From contig DCVY01000131.1 of the NCBI GenBank assembly GCA_002327945.1, forward strand, positions 1 to 6,406: a stretch of 6,406 nucleotides of DNA. Direction: 5' to 3'. Within the stretch, counting starts at the first letter, position 1, and every line of letters begins with the position of its first letter. The notes below the pieces were generated by a model. That model searched no databases, had not been told where the DNA came from, and worked only from the letters and a program-made list of their open reading frames with translations. The translations under genes were made by a program, and so were the position numbers. Source of the DNA: Acidovorax delafieldii (lineage in GTDB: Bacteria; Pseudomonadota; Gammaproteobacteria; Burkholderiales; Burkholderiaceae_C). Below, in pieces: positions 1-6,384 of this stretch.

Positions 1-170
1 CTGGCCGGCTTGCGCCAGATCATTTCCTGGAATGTGCGGCCAAGACCTTGGCGTGGTCTTTTGCTGGAACCCGGTAAAAATAGCGCTTGCACCGCAGGAG
101 CGCATTGTCTGTCGCCGCCGCAGTCAGCTTGCCAAAGCATCTTGTACGGCCCTCGTCATCCATTGGATCC
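1..170. other. Leader region upstream of the DUF349 gene, with weak hints only
   Basis: No complete gene is visible here. One plus-strand frame is open from base 3 to a TAA at 75-77 and reads ...HFLECAAKTLAWSFAGTR, which could be the last residues of an upstream gene. The other two plus frames are also open across this stretch, so this is only a possibility. A small inverted repeat, AAGACC (42-47) and GGTCTT (55-60) with a 7-base loop and a TTTT run at 59-62, could act as a weak terminator. A promoter for the DUF349 gene is expected here, but I found no pair of -35 and -10 boxes at good spacing. An AT-rich TAAAAATA at 75-82 is the best -10 candidate. Confidence 0.3.
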
Positions 171-2909
171 ATGTTTCCTTTTTTTTCTCGCAGCAAAATG
201 TCCGACGCACCTGAAGTGAATCCGGCCCCGGCCAAAACCCAAGAGTCGCATCCGCTTGATGCGCTGACTGGTGGCGCTTTTTCGGCCGCCACGTCGAGTG
301 AGCGGGCTTCCAGAATTCGTGACTGGCTCGCCTCCCAGCCGGCGCCCGAACAACTGCAGGAGGTATTCAAGGAGTTGAGCGGGCGCGACAAGGGCACCGC
401 GCGCGCGGTGCGCGAACGGCTGGACGAAATCCGCCGTGCCAAGGGCCAGGAAGCCATTGCAGCCGAGTGGGCGGAGAAGGCCCAGACACTGTTGGCAGCA
501 CCCAAGCTCAACATTGCCGATGCCCTGGCGTGGCAGCGCGATGCGGCCAAGGCGGGCGCACCCCTTTCGCGGGAACCGCTGTCGCTGCTCAAGGTGCAGG
601 TGGCCGAGCGGGTGAAGGTGATCGAAGACCTGCAGCACCGTGTTCAGGTGCAGCGGGAAGCCGCCGTGCTGCTGGCCCAGCGCATCGAAGTGCTTTCCAC
701 CAAGTCCTGGAAAGATGCACATGCTGCACTGGAATTGCTGCGTGCCGACGTTGCGCGCTGGCAGGAGCAGGCCCAGGAGTTGACCGGCGACGCCAGCTGG
801 GTCAGTGTGGAGGCGCGCTTTCCACCGCTGCTGGAGGCCTCGCGCACGCAGCTGCTGGTCGTGTGGGATGCATTCCAGCCCGCCGTGGCGCAAGCCGCTG
901 CCGCTGCCCAAGACGCCGCAGCGCCGCTGCCTCCGGTGCCCGTGTGGGCCGATGAGCTGCGTGCCGCGCGTGGCCTGCCGGCCGAGGCGGCGACCGCCGC
1001 TGCGGCCAAGCCCCCCCGCGTTGTGAAGCCCAAAGTTGCTCCTGAGGTGGTTGAAAAAGCTGCTCAGGTCGTGCGCGATGCCCTGGCGACGCTGGAAAAG
1101 GAAACCGCCGAAGGCCACGGTAAGGCCAGCGCAGGTGCTGCTGCTGCGCTGCGCGCGGTGCTGAAAGTACATGGCAAGCACATCGACACTTCCCTGGAGC
1201 ACCAGGTGCACGCCGCCCTGGTGGCGGCTGGTGAGCTGGAGGGCTGGCAGCGTTGGAGCGCAGACCAGGTGCGTGAAGATCTGGTGGCCAAGGCGCAGGC
1301 GCTGCTCCATCGCCCCGAAGGCCAGGCCCTGGGGGGCCGCAAGATGCAGGAATCACTGCGCCAGTTGCGTGAGCAGTGGAAGCAATCGGACCAGGGCGGT
1401 GCGCCCAACCACGCGCTGTGGAAAAAGTTTGATGAGGCGTGCAATGCCGCGCACAAAGTGGTCGAAGCCTGGCTCGACAAGATCCGCACCGAAGCTGCCG
1501 AGCACAAGGCCCAGCGCCTAGCCCTGATCGAAGAGGTCAAGGCCTGGACGCAGGAGCATGCCGCCTCGGGCGACTGGAAGGCCATCAACCGCGCTCTGCA
1601 CCAGTTTGGCGACCGTTGGCGTGAAGGTGGCCATGTCGGCGAGAAGATCTTTGCCGAACTGCAGCCGCTGTGGAAGCAGGCCATTGCTGCTGCTGCCGCA
1701 CCGCTGGAAAGCGCGCAGAAAGAAAGCCTGGCCCGCCGCCACGCGATGATTGATGAGGCAGTGGCGCTGGGCGCGGCCCCCACGCTGCGCATTGACGCGG
1801 TGAAAGCCTTGCAGCAACGCTGGCAGGCCGAAGCGCAGGCCGTGCCGCTGGATCGCAAGCATGAACAAAAGCTGTGGGATGCATTCCGCAAGCCGATCGA
1901 CGAAGCTTTCAACCGCAAATCGGCAGACCGCGAAAAGGCCGTCACCGAATTGAGCGCCCGCGACCGGGTGGTGCTGGAAGCCTCTAAGGCGCTGGAGGCG
2001 GCCAATGCCACTGGCGACGCGCAGCAGATCCGCACTGCCATGCAGGCGCTGGAAGCCGCGCTGCACGGGCAGGCCCAGGCCGCGCAGGCTGTGGCCTCGG
2101 CGCAGAAAGATGCGCAAAACCAGATTGAAGCGCCCGCTCCATCATCGCAAGATGCTACTGAAAATACAGCACCCGATGACACCGGTGAGGGAGCTGAAGA
2201 AACGCCTGCCCCCGCACCCGTCGCGCCAAAGTCACCCGCGCGCCCGGTGGTGGCGGTGCGTGGCGACGACCGCCCCGGCATGAAGAAAGATGCACCCGCA
2301 GCGCCGGGTCGTGGCGGGCGCCCTGGTGATCGCCGTGATGGCCGGGGTGATCGCGACGCAGGTCGGGGGCCCCGTGCAGACAGCCATTTTGGTGATCGCA
2401 ATGACCGTGGCGGTCGCTTCGGTGATCGTCCCGCTTACGAAGACCGCGGGCCGCGCCTGGGTGACACGGCTTTCCGTGCCCAGCGTGACGCCATGGAACA
2501 TGCCCAGCTTGCACTCAAGAAGCTGGCTGCGCAAGCCCATGGCGAAGCGCTGACCCAGTTGCTGACCGCGTGGGAAAAGCGCGATGCGGCGCTGCTGCCG
2601 AGCGCGCAGGAACTGGGTGGCCGGGTAACGGCCGCCGTGCGTGGTGCCTGGTCGCAGGCGCTTTCTGCTCCTGCAACGGACGATGCCGCTGAGGCCTTGC
2701 TGCGACTGGAAATGGCGGCCGAGGCACCAACCCCTGCAGAACATATCAGCGCACGTCGGATGCTGCAATTGCAGCTGCTCACGCGCCGCAACGATCCGGC
2801 ACCTGCCCAGACCTGGGGGCAAGATGTTGCGCGTGTGCTGTCCAGCGCCATTGACGCCGCCAGCGCGCGTCGTCTGCAAAACGTGCTGAAAACCCTGCTG
2901 CGCAAGTGA
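171..2909 (+). CDS. DUF349 domain-containing protein, 912 residues
   Basis: Large, soluble, mostly helical protein with no signal peptide or membrane segment, so probably cytoplasmic. Residues about 50-250 are Ala/Glu/Arg/Gln-rich helices that look like coiled coil. An Ala/Pro linker follows at about 250-290. DUF349-like units with a Leu-x-x-x-Trp pattern and a following Trp-x-x-(F/L) helix are seen near residues 394-434 (LREQWKQSD...LWKKFDEAC), 472-520 (GDRWREGG...LWKQAI) and 544-590 (LQQRWQAEA...LWDAFRKPI). Residues about 655-712 are a Pro/Ala/acidic linker, 713-765 an Arg/Gly/Asp-rich low-complexity stretch, and 766-912 a final helical domain. The ATG at 171 (MFPFFSRSK) was preferred over an in-frame TTG at 87 and an ATG at 198, because proteins of this type, as I recall them, begin with a similar MF-aromatic sequence. 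No strong Shine-Dalgarno decides it. The function of DUF349 proteins is not known to me. The coding frame is intact. The acetyltransferase pseudogene starts 4 bases downstream, so the two were probably cotranscribed. Confidence 0.9.
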   Translation: MFPFFSRSKMSDAPEVNPAPAKTQESHPLDALTGGAFSAATSSERASRIRDWLASQPAPEQLQEVFKELSGRDKGTARAVRERLDEIRRAKGQEAIAAEWAEKAQTLLAAPKLNIADALAWQRDAAKAGAPLSREPLSLLKVQVAERVKVIEDLQHRVQVQREAAVLLAQRIEVLSTKSWKDAHAALELLRADVARWQEQAQELTGDASWVSVEARFPPLLEASRTQLLVVWDAFQPAVAQAAAAAQDAAAPLPPVPVWADELRAARGLPAEAATAAAAKPPRVVKPKVAPEVVEKAAQVVRDALATLEKETAEGHGKASAGAAAALRAVLKVHGKHIDTSLEHQVHAALVAAGELEGWQRWSADQVREDLVAKAQALLHRPEGQALGGRKMQESLRQLREQWKQSDQGGAPNHALWKKFDEACNAAHKVVEAWLDKIRTEAAEHKAQRLALIEEVKAWTQEHAASGDWKAINRALHQFGDRWREGGHVGEKIFAELQPLWKQAIAAAAAPLESAQKESLARRHAMIDEAVALGAAPTLRIDAVKALQQRWQAEAQAVPLDRKHEQKLWDAFRKPIDEAFNRKSADREKAVTELSARDRVVLEASKALEAANATGDAQQIRTAMQALEAALHGQAQAAQAVASAQKDAQNQIEAPAPSSQDATENTAPDDTGEGAEETPAPAPVAPKSPARPVVAVRGDDRPGMKKDAPAAPGRGGRPGDRRDGRGDRDAGRGPRADSHFGDRNDRGGRFGDRPAYEDRGPRLGDTAFRAQRDAMEHAQLALKKLAAQAHGEALTQLLTAWEKRDAALLPSAQELGGRVTAAVRGAWSQALSAPATDDAAEALLRLEMAAEAPTPAEHISARRMLQLQLLTRRNDPAPAQTWGQDVARVLSSAIDAASARRLQNVLKTLLRK
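2325..2428 (+). repeat. Short in-frame GDR-coding repeats in the DUF349 gene
   Basis: GGTGATCG occurs at 2325, 2346, 2391 and 2421. The spacings of 21, 45 and 30 bases are all multiples of three, so each copy encodes Gly-Asp-Arg in the same frame. They sit inside a segment coding for a Gly/Arg/Asp-rich low-complexity stretch (residues about 713-765). Such segments are often disordered and can bind RNA, but for this protein that is an inference. Confidence 0.75.
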
Positions 2910-3239
2910 CCGGGTGACCACCGCATTGGTGATACGTCCTTTTGAAATGGAGGACGAAGCGGCTGCGGTGGCGCACTGGCGTGACTGCGGTCTGCTGCGC
3001 CCCTGGAACGATCCCCACAAGGACATTGCGCGCAAGCAGACCGTGCAGCCGGGGCTTGTTCTGGTGGTTCTGGCCCCGAAGAGGACGGGATGGACGCGCT
3101 CGTCGGGACCGCCATGGCCGGATATGACGGCCATCGTGGCTCGGTGCATTACCAGGCTGTGGCGCCGGGGCACCAGCGGCTTGCCATTGGCCGCAGCCTC
3201 ATGGCGCGGGTCGGGCAGCAGTTGCTGGCCATAGGCTGC

Positions 3240-3246
3240 CCCAAGG
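3240..3246. repeat. Left copy of 7-bp target-site duplication
   Basis: CCCAAGG directly before the palindromic element; an identical copy lies at 3335-3341. In the acetyltransferase frame it encodes Pro-Lys plus the first base of the next codon. Confidence 0.7.
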
Positions 3247-3334
3247 AATGATCTGCATCACCCTCGCGTGTCTGTGGTAGTGCGGATCGCCCGAGGCCGC
3301 GCTGCCACAGACCGCAGGGAGTTATGCAGGTCAT
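3247..3334. mobile_element. 88-bp palindromic MITE/REP-like element inside the acetyltransferase pseudogene
   Basis: The stretch folds on itself almost end to end. Arm 3248-3285 pairs with arm 3297-3334, with 28 of 38 positions complementary in a no-gap alignment and several further G-U pairs, around an 11-base centre. The best paired parts are the tips (ATGATCTGCAT against ATGCAGGTCAT) and the inner stem (GTCTGTGGTAGTGCGG against CCGCGCTGCCACAGAC). It is flanked on both sides by CCCAAGG (3240-3246 and 3335-3341), as expected of a target-site duplication. Removing the element and one flank restores an uninterrupted ProLysVal junction of the acetyltransferase. It encodes no protein, so if mobile it would need a transposase in trans. 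The family is not one I can name. Confidence 0.75.
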
Positions 3335-3341
3335 CCCAAGG
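3335..3341. repeat. Right copy of 7-bp target-site duplication
   Basis: CCCAAGG directly after the palindromic element, identical to 3240-3246. Only one copy is needed to rebuild the acetyltransferase reading frame across the junction. Confidence 0.7.
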
Positions 3342-3512
3342 TCAATGTGCTGGTACACACCACCAATGGTGGTGGTTGTGGCCTTTTATGAAAAGCGGGG
3401 CCATGCGAGGGACGATGCCTTCAGTCCGGGCAAGCGCCTGGTTCCCGACCTTTGAGTTCTGATGCTGGCAAGGTGCGCCATGGGATGGTTTCCAATGGCT
3501 GGACCGGAAAAC

Positions 3513-3543
3513 AAAAAAGCCGTTGCGGTTGCAGCGGCTTTTT
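3513..3543. terminator. Bidirectional intrinsic terminator between the GNAT pseudogene and tRNA-Leu 1
   Basis: Stem GCCGTTGC (3519-3526) pairs with GCAGCGGC (3531-3538) around a GGTT loop, with one T-G position. A6 lies on the left (3513-3518) and T5 on the right (3539-3543), so it has a U-tract on either strand. On the minus strand it would end the proximal tRNA-Leu 9 bases after its CCA. On the plus strand it would end the DUF349/acetyltransferase transcript. Confidence 0.85.
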
Positions 3544-3551
3544 CAATGTTC

Positions 3552-3636
<85 letters not shown>

Positions 3637-3654
3637 ATTTCAGGAAAGATTTAA

Positions 3655-3660
3655 ATTATA
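3655..3660 (-). promoter_or_regulatory. -10 box of tRNA-Leu copy 1
   Basis: A perfect TATAAT on the minus strand, 18 bases before the mature tRNA 5' end. Transcription would start near 3648, giving a leader of about 12 bases (CTTTCCTGAAAT). No good -35 box is visible at 16-18 bases spacing, so strength may depend on upstream elements or a factor. Confidence 0.65.
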
Positions 3661-3759
3661 GAGCATCTTTTGAGGCTGCCGGTACTAGCGCAAAGCTTTT
3701 GTATTTCGCGTTGCGTGCTTCCATGGGTTGGCAATGTCCACATTTTGGCTGCGGAAAAT

Positions 3760-3788
3760 AAAAAAAGCCGCTGCGGGTGCAGCGGCTT
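3760..3788 (-). terminator. Intrinsic terminator of tRNA-Leu copy 2
   Basis: Perfect stem GCCGCTGC (3767-3774) with GCAGCGGC (3779-3786), GGGT loop, extended by two A-T pairs. On the minus strand it is followed by a T7 run (complement of 3760-3766). On the plus strand there is only TT before CAAT, so it should mainly stop minus-strand transcription, ending about 40 bases after the tRNA. Confidence 0.85.
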
Positions 3789-3795
3789 CAATAGT

Positions 3796-3824
3796 TTGAA
3801 AACCGTAACCGGTTCTCGTTAAAC
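3796..3824 (+). promoter_or_regulatory. Possible rnr promoter
   Basis: TTGAAA (3796-3801) and TTAAAC (3819-3824) are 17 bases apart on the plus strand. The -35 matches consensus at 5 of 6 positions, the -10 only at 3 of 6. If used, transcription would start near 3831 and the rnr leader RNA would contain nearly the full antisense of tRNA-Leu copy 2. No better candidate was seen between the terminator at 3513-3543 and the rnr start. Confidence 0.25.
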
Positions 3825-3825
3825 T

Positions 3826-3910
<85 letters not shown>

Positions 3911-3915
3911 ATTTC

Positions 3916-3922
3916 AGGAAAG
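3916..3922 (+). promoter_or_regulatory. Ribosome binding site of rnr
   Basis: AGGAAAG lies 7 bases before the TTG at 3930, good spacing for a Shine-Dalgarno sequence, and this decides the start choice. It sits in the 12-base leader of the opposite-strand tRNA. The same AGGAAAG is present beside tRNA copy 1 at 3642-3648, where no gene follows, so its presence may partly come from the tRNA leader. Confidence 0.6.
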
Positions 3923-3928
3923 TCTAAG

Positions 3929-3934
3929 ATTGTA
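3929..3934 (-). promoter_or_regulatory. -10 box of tRNA-Leu copy 2, overlapping the rnr start codon
   Basis: Minus-strand TACAAT, 18 bases before the tRNA 5' end, exactly the position (offset 274) of the TATAAT of copy 1. It is one base off consensus. The plus-strand TTG start codon of rnr (3930-3932) is inside it. As with copy 1, no clear -35 is visible. Confidence 0.55.
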
Positions 3935-6254
3935 TATCAAAAAAAACACCCCCGACGCACCTGCTGCGCATCTGTCCGACGAGATTGAAGGCAGTGTTCA
4001 GGGGCACCGTGACGGCCATGGATTCGTCATTCGCGATGATGGTGAAGGCGACATCTACATCCCCCCCAATGAAATGCGCGCCGTCCTGCACAAGGACCGC
4101 GTGCGTGTGCGCATCGTGCGCCAGGACCGCCGCGGCCGTCCCGAGGGGCGCGTGGTGGAAATCATCGAGCGCCCGCCGCAGCCCCTGATCGGCCGACTGC
4201 TCCAGGAAAGCGGCGTTTGGCTGGTGGCTCCCGAAGACAAGCGTTACGGGCAGGATGTGTTGATCCCCAAGGGCGCCACCGGTGCGGCCAAGCCAGGGCA
4301 GGTGGTGGTGGTCGAGTTGACCGAGCCCCCGGCACTGTTTGGCCAGCCCGTGGGGCGCATCACCGAGGTGCTTGGCGAGGTGGACGACCCGGGCATGGAG
4401 ATCGAAATCGCGGTGCGCAAATATGGCGTGCCGCACGAGTTTTCGGCCGAATGCCTGGCGCAGGCCAAGGAGCTGCCCGACAAGGTGCGTGCGCAAGACA
4501 AAAGGCACCGCGTGGACCTGACCGATGTGCCGCTGGTTACCATTGACGGCGAAGACGCGCGCGACTTTGACGACGCCGTCTATTGCGAGCCTGCCAAGGT
4601 TGGCCGCTCCAAGGGCTGGCGCCTGCTGGTGGCCATTGCCGACGTGAGCCACTATGTCGAAACTGGCAGCGCCATCGACATCGACGCCTACGACCGCGCC
4701 ACCAGCGTCTACTTTCCGCGCCGCGTGATCCCCATGCTGCCCGAGAAGTTGAGCAACGGCCTGTGCTCGCTCAACCCCGAGGTGGAGCGCCTGTGCATGG
4801 TCTGCGACATGCTGGTCACTGCCAAGGGCGAGGTGCATGCCTACCAGTTCTATCCGGCCGTGATGTACAGCCATGCGCGCTTCACCTACACCGAGGTGGC
4901 GGCCATTTTGGCAAACACGCGCGGGCCCGAGGCCAGCAAACGCAAGGAACGGGTCAAGGACCTGATCAACCTGCATGATGTATACCGTGCGCTGCTGATA
5001 GCGCGCCGTGAGCGCGGTGCGGTGGACTTTGAAACCACCGAGACGCAGATCATCTGTGACGAGAACGGCCGCATCGAAAAGATCGTGCCGCGCACCCGCA
5101 ACGATGCGCACAAGCTCATCGAAGAAGCCATGCTGGCGGCCAACGTGTGCAGCGCCGACTTCATCGCGCAGGGCGGTCAGCCCGGCCTGTTCCGTGTGCA
5201 CGAAGGCCCCACGCCCGAGAAGCAGGAAATCTTGCGCGGCTACCTCAAGGCCATGGCAGTGGGCATGACGATTGGCGACAACCCCCACCCGTCAGAGTTT
5301 CAGGCGATTGCCGAGGCCACCAAAGACCGGCCCGATGCGCAGCAGATCCACACCATGCTGCTGCGCTCTATGCAGCAGGCCATCTATACGCCGGTCAACG
5401 CCGGGCATTTTGGCCTTGCGTTCGATGCCTACACGCACTTCACCAGCCCGATCCGGCGCTACCCCGATCTGCTGGTGCACCGTGTCATCAAGGCCATTCT
5501 GGGCAAGAGCAAATACAAGCTGCCCTCGCTGCCCACCCCGGGCGAGGCACATGCCAAGCTGGCCAAGCGCCTGGCGGCCCGCATGGCGGCCCCGGGCGCC
5601 ACGCCGAGCAAGGATATGCCCCCCCCCAGCCGCGATACGCAGGCCTGGGAGGCCGCCGGCCTGCACTGCAGCGCCAACGAGCGCCGCGCCGACGAGGCCA
5701 GCCGCGATGTCGAGGCCTGGCTCAAGTGCAAATACATGCGCGAGCACCTGGGCGAGGAATACAGCGGCGTGGTCAGCGCGGCCACGAGCTTTGGCATTTT
5801 CGTGACGCTGGATGCGATGTACGTCGAAGGCCTGGTGCATATCACCGAGCTGGGCGGCGAATACTTCAAGTTCGACGAGGCTCGCCAGGAGTTGCGCGGC
5901 GAACGCACGGGTATCCGCTACTCAATTGGTACGCGGGTGCGCGTGCAGGTCAGCCGCGTGGATCTGGATGGACGCAAGATCGACTTTCGCCTGATACGCG
6001 AGGGCGAGGAACTGCTGGGCCGCGCGCTCAAGGACAAGGGTGTGGCGCCGCAATCGGATGGCGCACGCAAGGCGGGCGGCCATTCGGCGGGCCGCAAGCG
6101 TGCGCAGGCGCCCGAGTTGTCTGCCACCGAGCGCGCCTCTATGACGAGGGAACAGGCTTCGCGCGCCCCCGCCAAGGCAAAGTCATCCGCCAAGAAGGCT
6201 GCCGCCAACAGCAACCCTGGAAAAAGCAAGGGGCGCAAGCCGCGCCGCAGTTGA
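3930..6254 (+). CDS. rnr: Ribonuclease R, 3'-5' exoribonuclease
   Basis: RNase R degrades structured RNA from the 3' end, releasing nucleoside monophosphates, and acts in mRNA and rRNA quality control and in tmRNA/SmpB-linked decay. Domains, numbering from the TTG at 3930 (774 residues): cold-shock domain 1 near 15-62 (EGSVQGHRDGHGFVIRDD), cold-shock domain 2 near 75-160, RNB catalytic domain from about 195 to 580, S1 domain 610-689 (YSGVVSAATSFGIFVTLD ... KIDF), and a basic Lys/Ala/Arg tail 690-774. The metal-binding aspartates are seen in TIDGEDARDFDDAV (Asp206, Asp212, Asp214, Asp215). NDAHKLIEEAM and SPIRRYPDLLVHR (506 onward) are also typical. The E. coli enzyme (813 residues) has about 80 more N-terminal residues with a winged-helix domain; here the tRNA lies where they would be encoded. 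The reading frame continues upstream to 3825 but only through the tRNA, so the TTG with its AGGAAAG was chosen. An A8 run (3939-3946) follows the start. Confidence 0.95.
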   Translation: MYIKKNTPDAPAAHLSDEIEGSVQGHRDGHGFVIRDDGEGDIYIPPNEMRAVLHKDRVRVRIVRQDRRGRPEGRVVEIIERPPQPLIGRLLQESGVWLVAPEDKRYGQDVLIPKGATGAAKPGQVVVVELTEPPALFGQPVGRITEVLGEVDDPGMEIEIAVRKYGVPHEFSAECLAQAKELPDKVRAQDKRHRVDLTDVPLVTIDGEDARDFDDAVYCEPAKVGRSKGWRLLVAIADVSHYVETGSAIDIDAYDRATSVYFPRRVIPMLPEKLSNGLCSLNPEVERLCMVCDMLVTAKGEVHAYQFYPAVMYSHARFTYTEVAAILANTRGPEASKRKERVKDLINLHDVYRALLIARRERGAVDFETTETQIICDENGRIEKIVPRTRNDAHKLIEEAMLAANVCSADFIAQGGQPGLFRVHEGPTPEKQEILRGYLKAMAVGMTIGDNPHPSEFQAIAEATKDRPDAQQIHTMLLRSMQQAIYTPVNAGHFGLAFDAYTHFTSPIRRYPDLLVHRVIKAILGKSKYKLPSLPTPGEAHAKLAKRLAARMAAPGATPSKDMPPPSRDTQAWEAAGLHCSANERRADEASRDVEAWLKCKYMREHLGEEYSGVVSAATSFGIFVTLDAMYVEGLVHITELGGEYFKFDEARQELRGERTGIRYSIGTRVRVQVSRVDLDGRKIDFRLIREGEELLGRALKDKGVAPQSDGARKAGGHSAGRKRAQAPELSATERASMTREQASRAPAKAKSSAKKAAANSNPGKSKGRKPRRS

Positions 6255-6305
6255 CACGTCTGCAGCGCTGCGCCGGACAGGCGGCTAAATTGCTCTTTTA
6301 ATGAT

Positions 6306-6346
6306 AGCTGCCGGCGATTTATAGATAAGCGCTAGCAGCTTTTTAT
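6306..6346 (+). terminator. Palindromic terminator after rnr
   Basis: AGCTGCCGGCG (6306-6316) pairs with the GCTAGCAGCT side ending at 6340, with one mismatch and one G-T position, around an AT-rich loop. A T5 run at 6340-6344 follows. The hairpin begins 51 bases after the rnr stop and looks like an intrinsic terminator. The AGCTGC...GCGCTAGCAGCT type of palindrome is one I recall as widely dispersed in Comamonadaceae genomes; that is memory, not a search result. Confidence 0.65.
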
Positions 6347-6368
6347 CTAGTGTAGTGTTTGATTCTTG
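6347..6368. repeat. 22-bp direct repeat, copy 1
   Basis: Begins CTAGTGTAGTG and ends TTTGATTCTTG; repeated exactly at 6385-6406 with a period of 38 bases. It starts directly after the rnr terminator. The 5' half itself contains TAGTG twice. Further copies may lie beyond the window. Confidence 0.9.
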
Positions 6369-6384
6369 GTTGAACTTAATTGCC

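Larger units (their letters stand above)
2914..3455 (+). pseudogene. ypeA: YpeA-like GNAT acetyltransferase, disrupted by two frameshifts and an insertion
   Basis: Remnant of a GNAT-family N-acetyltransferase resembling E. coli YpeA. The N-terminal part from a GTG at 2914 reads VIRPFEMEDE...GLLRPWNDPHKDIARK, matching the YpeA 'LLRPWNDP..DIERK' segment. At the C run 3074-3077 one base is missing. Restoring it continues as EEDGMDALVGTAMAGYDGHRG up to GCPK at 3234-3245. An 88-bp palindromic element (3247-3334) plus a duplicated CCCAAGG then interrupts the frame. Removing it gives P-K-V-N-V-L-V-H-T-T-N, and one surplus base near 3367-3370 must be dropped to reach VAFYEKRGHARDDAFSPGKRL and a TGA at 3453-3455. 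The rebuilt protein would be about 148 residues, close to E. coli YpeA (141). The acetyl-CoA loop also looks eroded (QRLAIG where a Gly-rich R-x-G-x-G/A is expected). As it stands the gene cannot give a full enzyme. The GTG lies 4 bases after the DUF349 stop with no clear Shine-Dalgarno, which suggests past translational coupling. Confidence 0.85.

Noticed and set aside
87..170. TTG start adding 28 residues to the DUF349 protein
   Set aside because: The added residues look unlike the rest of the protein; the ATG at 171 gives a typical MF-aromatic start. The TTG is not excluded by the sequence alone.
1064..2401. 445-residue minus-strand open frame opposite the DUF349 gene
   Set aside because: Ser/Ala/Arg-rich shadow composition with no recognisable domain, opposite a coherent coding sequence.
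2290..2553. Overlapping plus-strand frame encoding a hydrophobic, membrane-like 87-residue peptide
   Set aside because: Its Val/Ile/Ala runs are the shifted reading of the GGTGATCGC repeats that encode GDR in the true frame.
3247..3334. Palindromic insert as a simple transcription terminator
   Set aside because: It lacks a U-tract after the stem and lies inside a former coding sequence with a flanking direct repeat, which fits insertion better.
3924..5288. 454-residue minus-strand open frame opposite rnr
   Set aside because: His/Ala/Gln-rich composition typical of the complement of a high-GC gene; rnr motifs on the other strand are unmistakable.
5147..6301. 384-residue plus-strand open frame inside and beyond rnr
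   Set aside because: Out-of-frame reading of rnr, rich in Arg/Gly/Gln/Pro with no domain.
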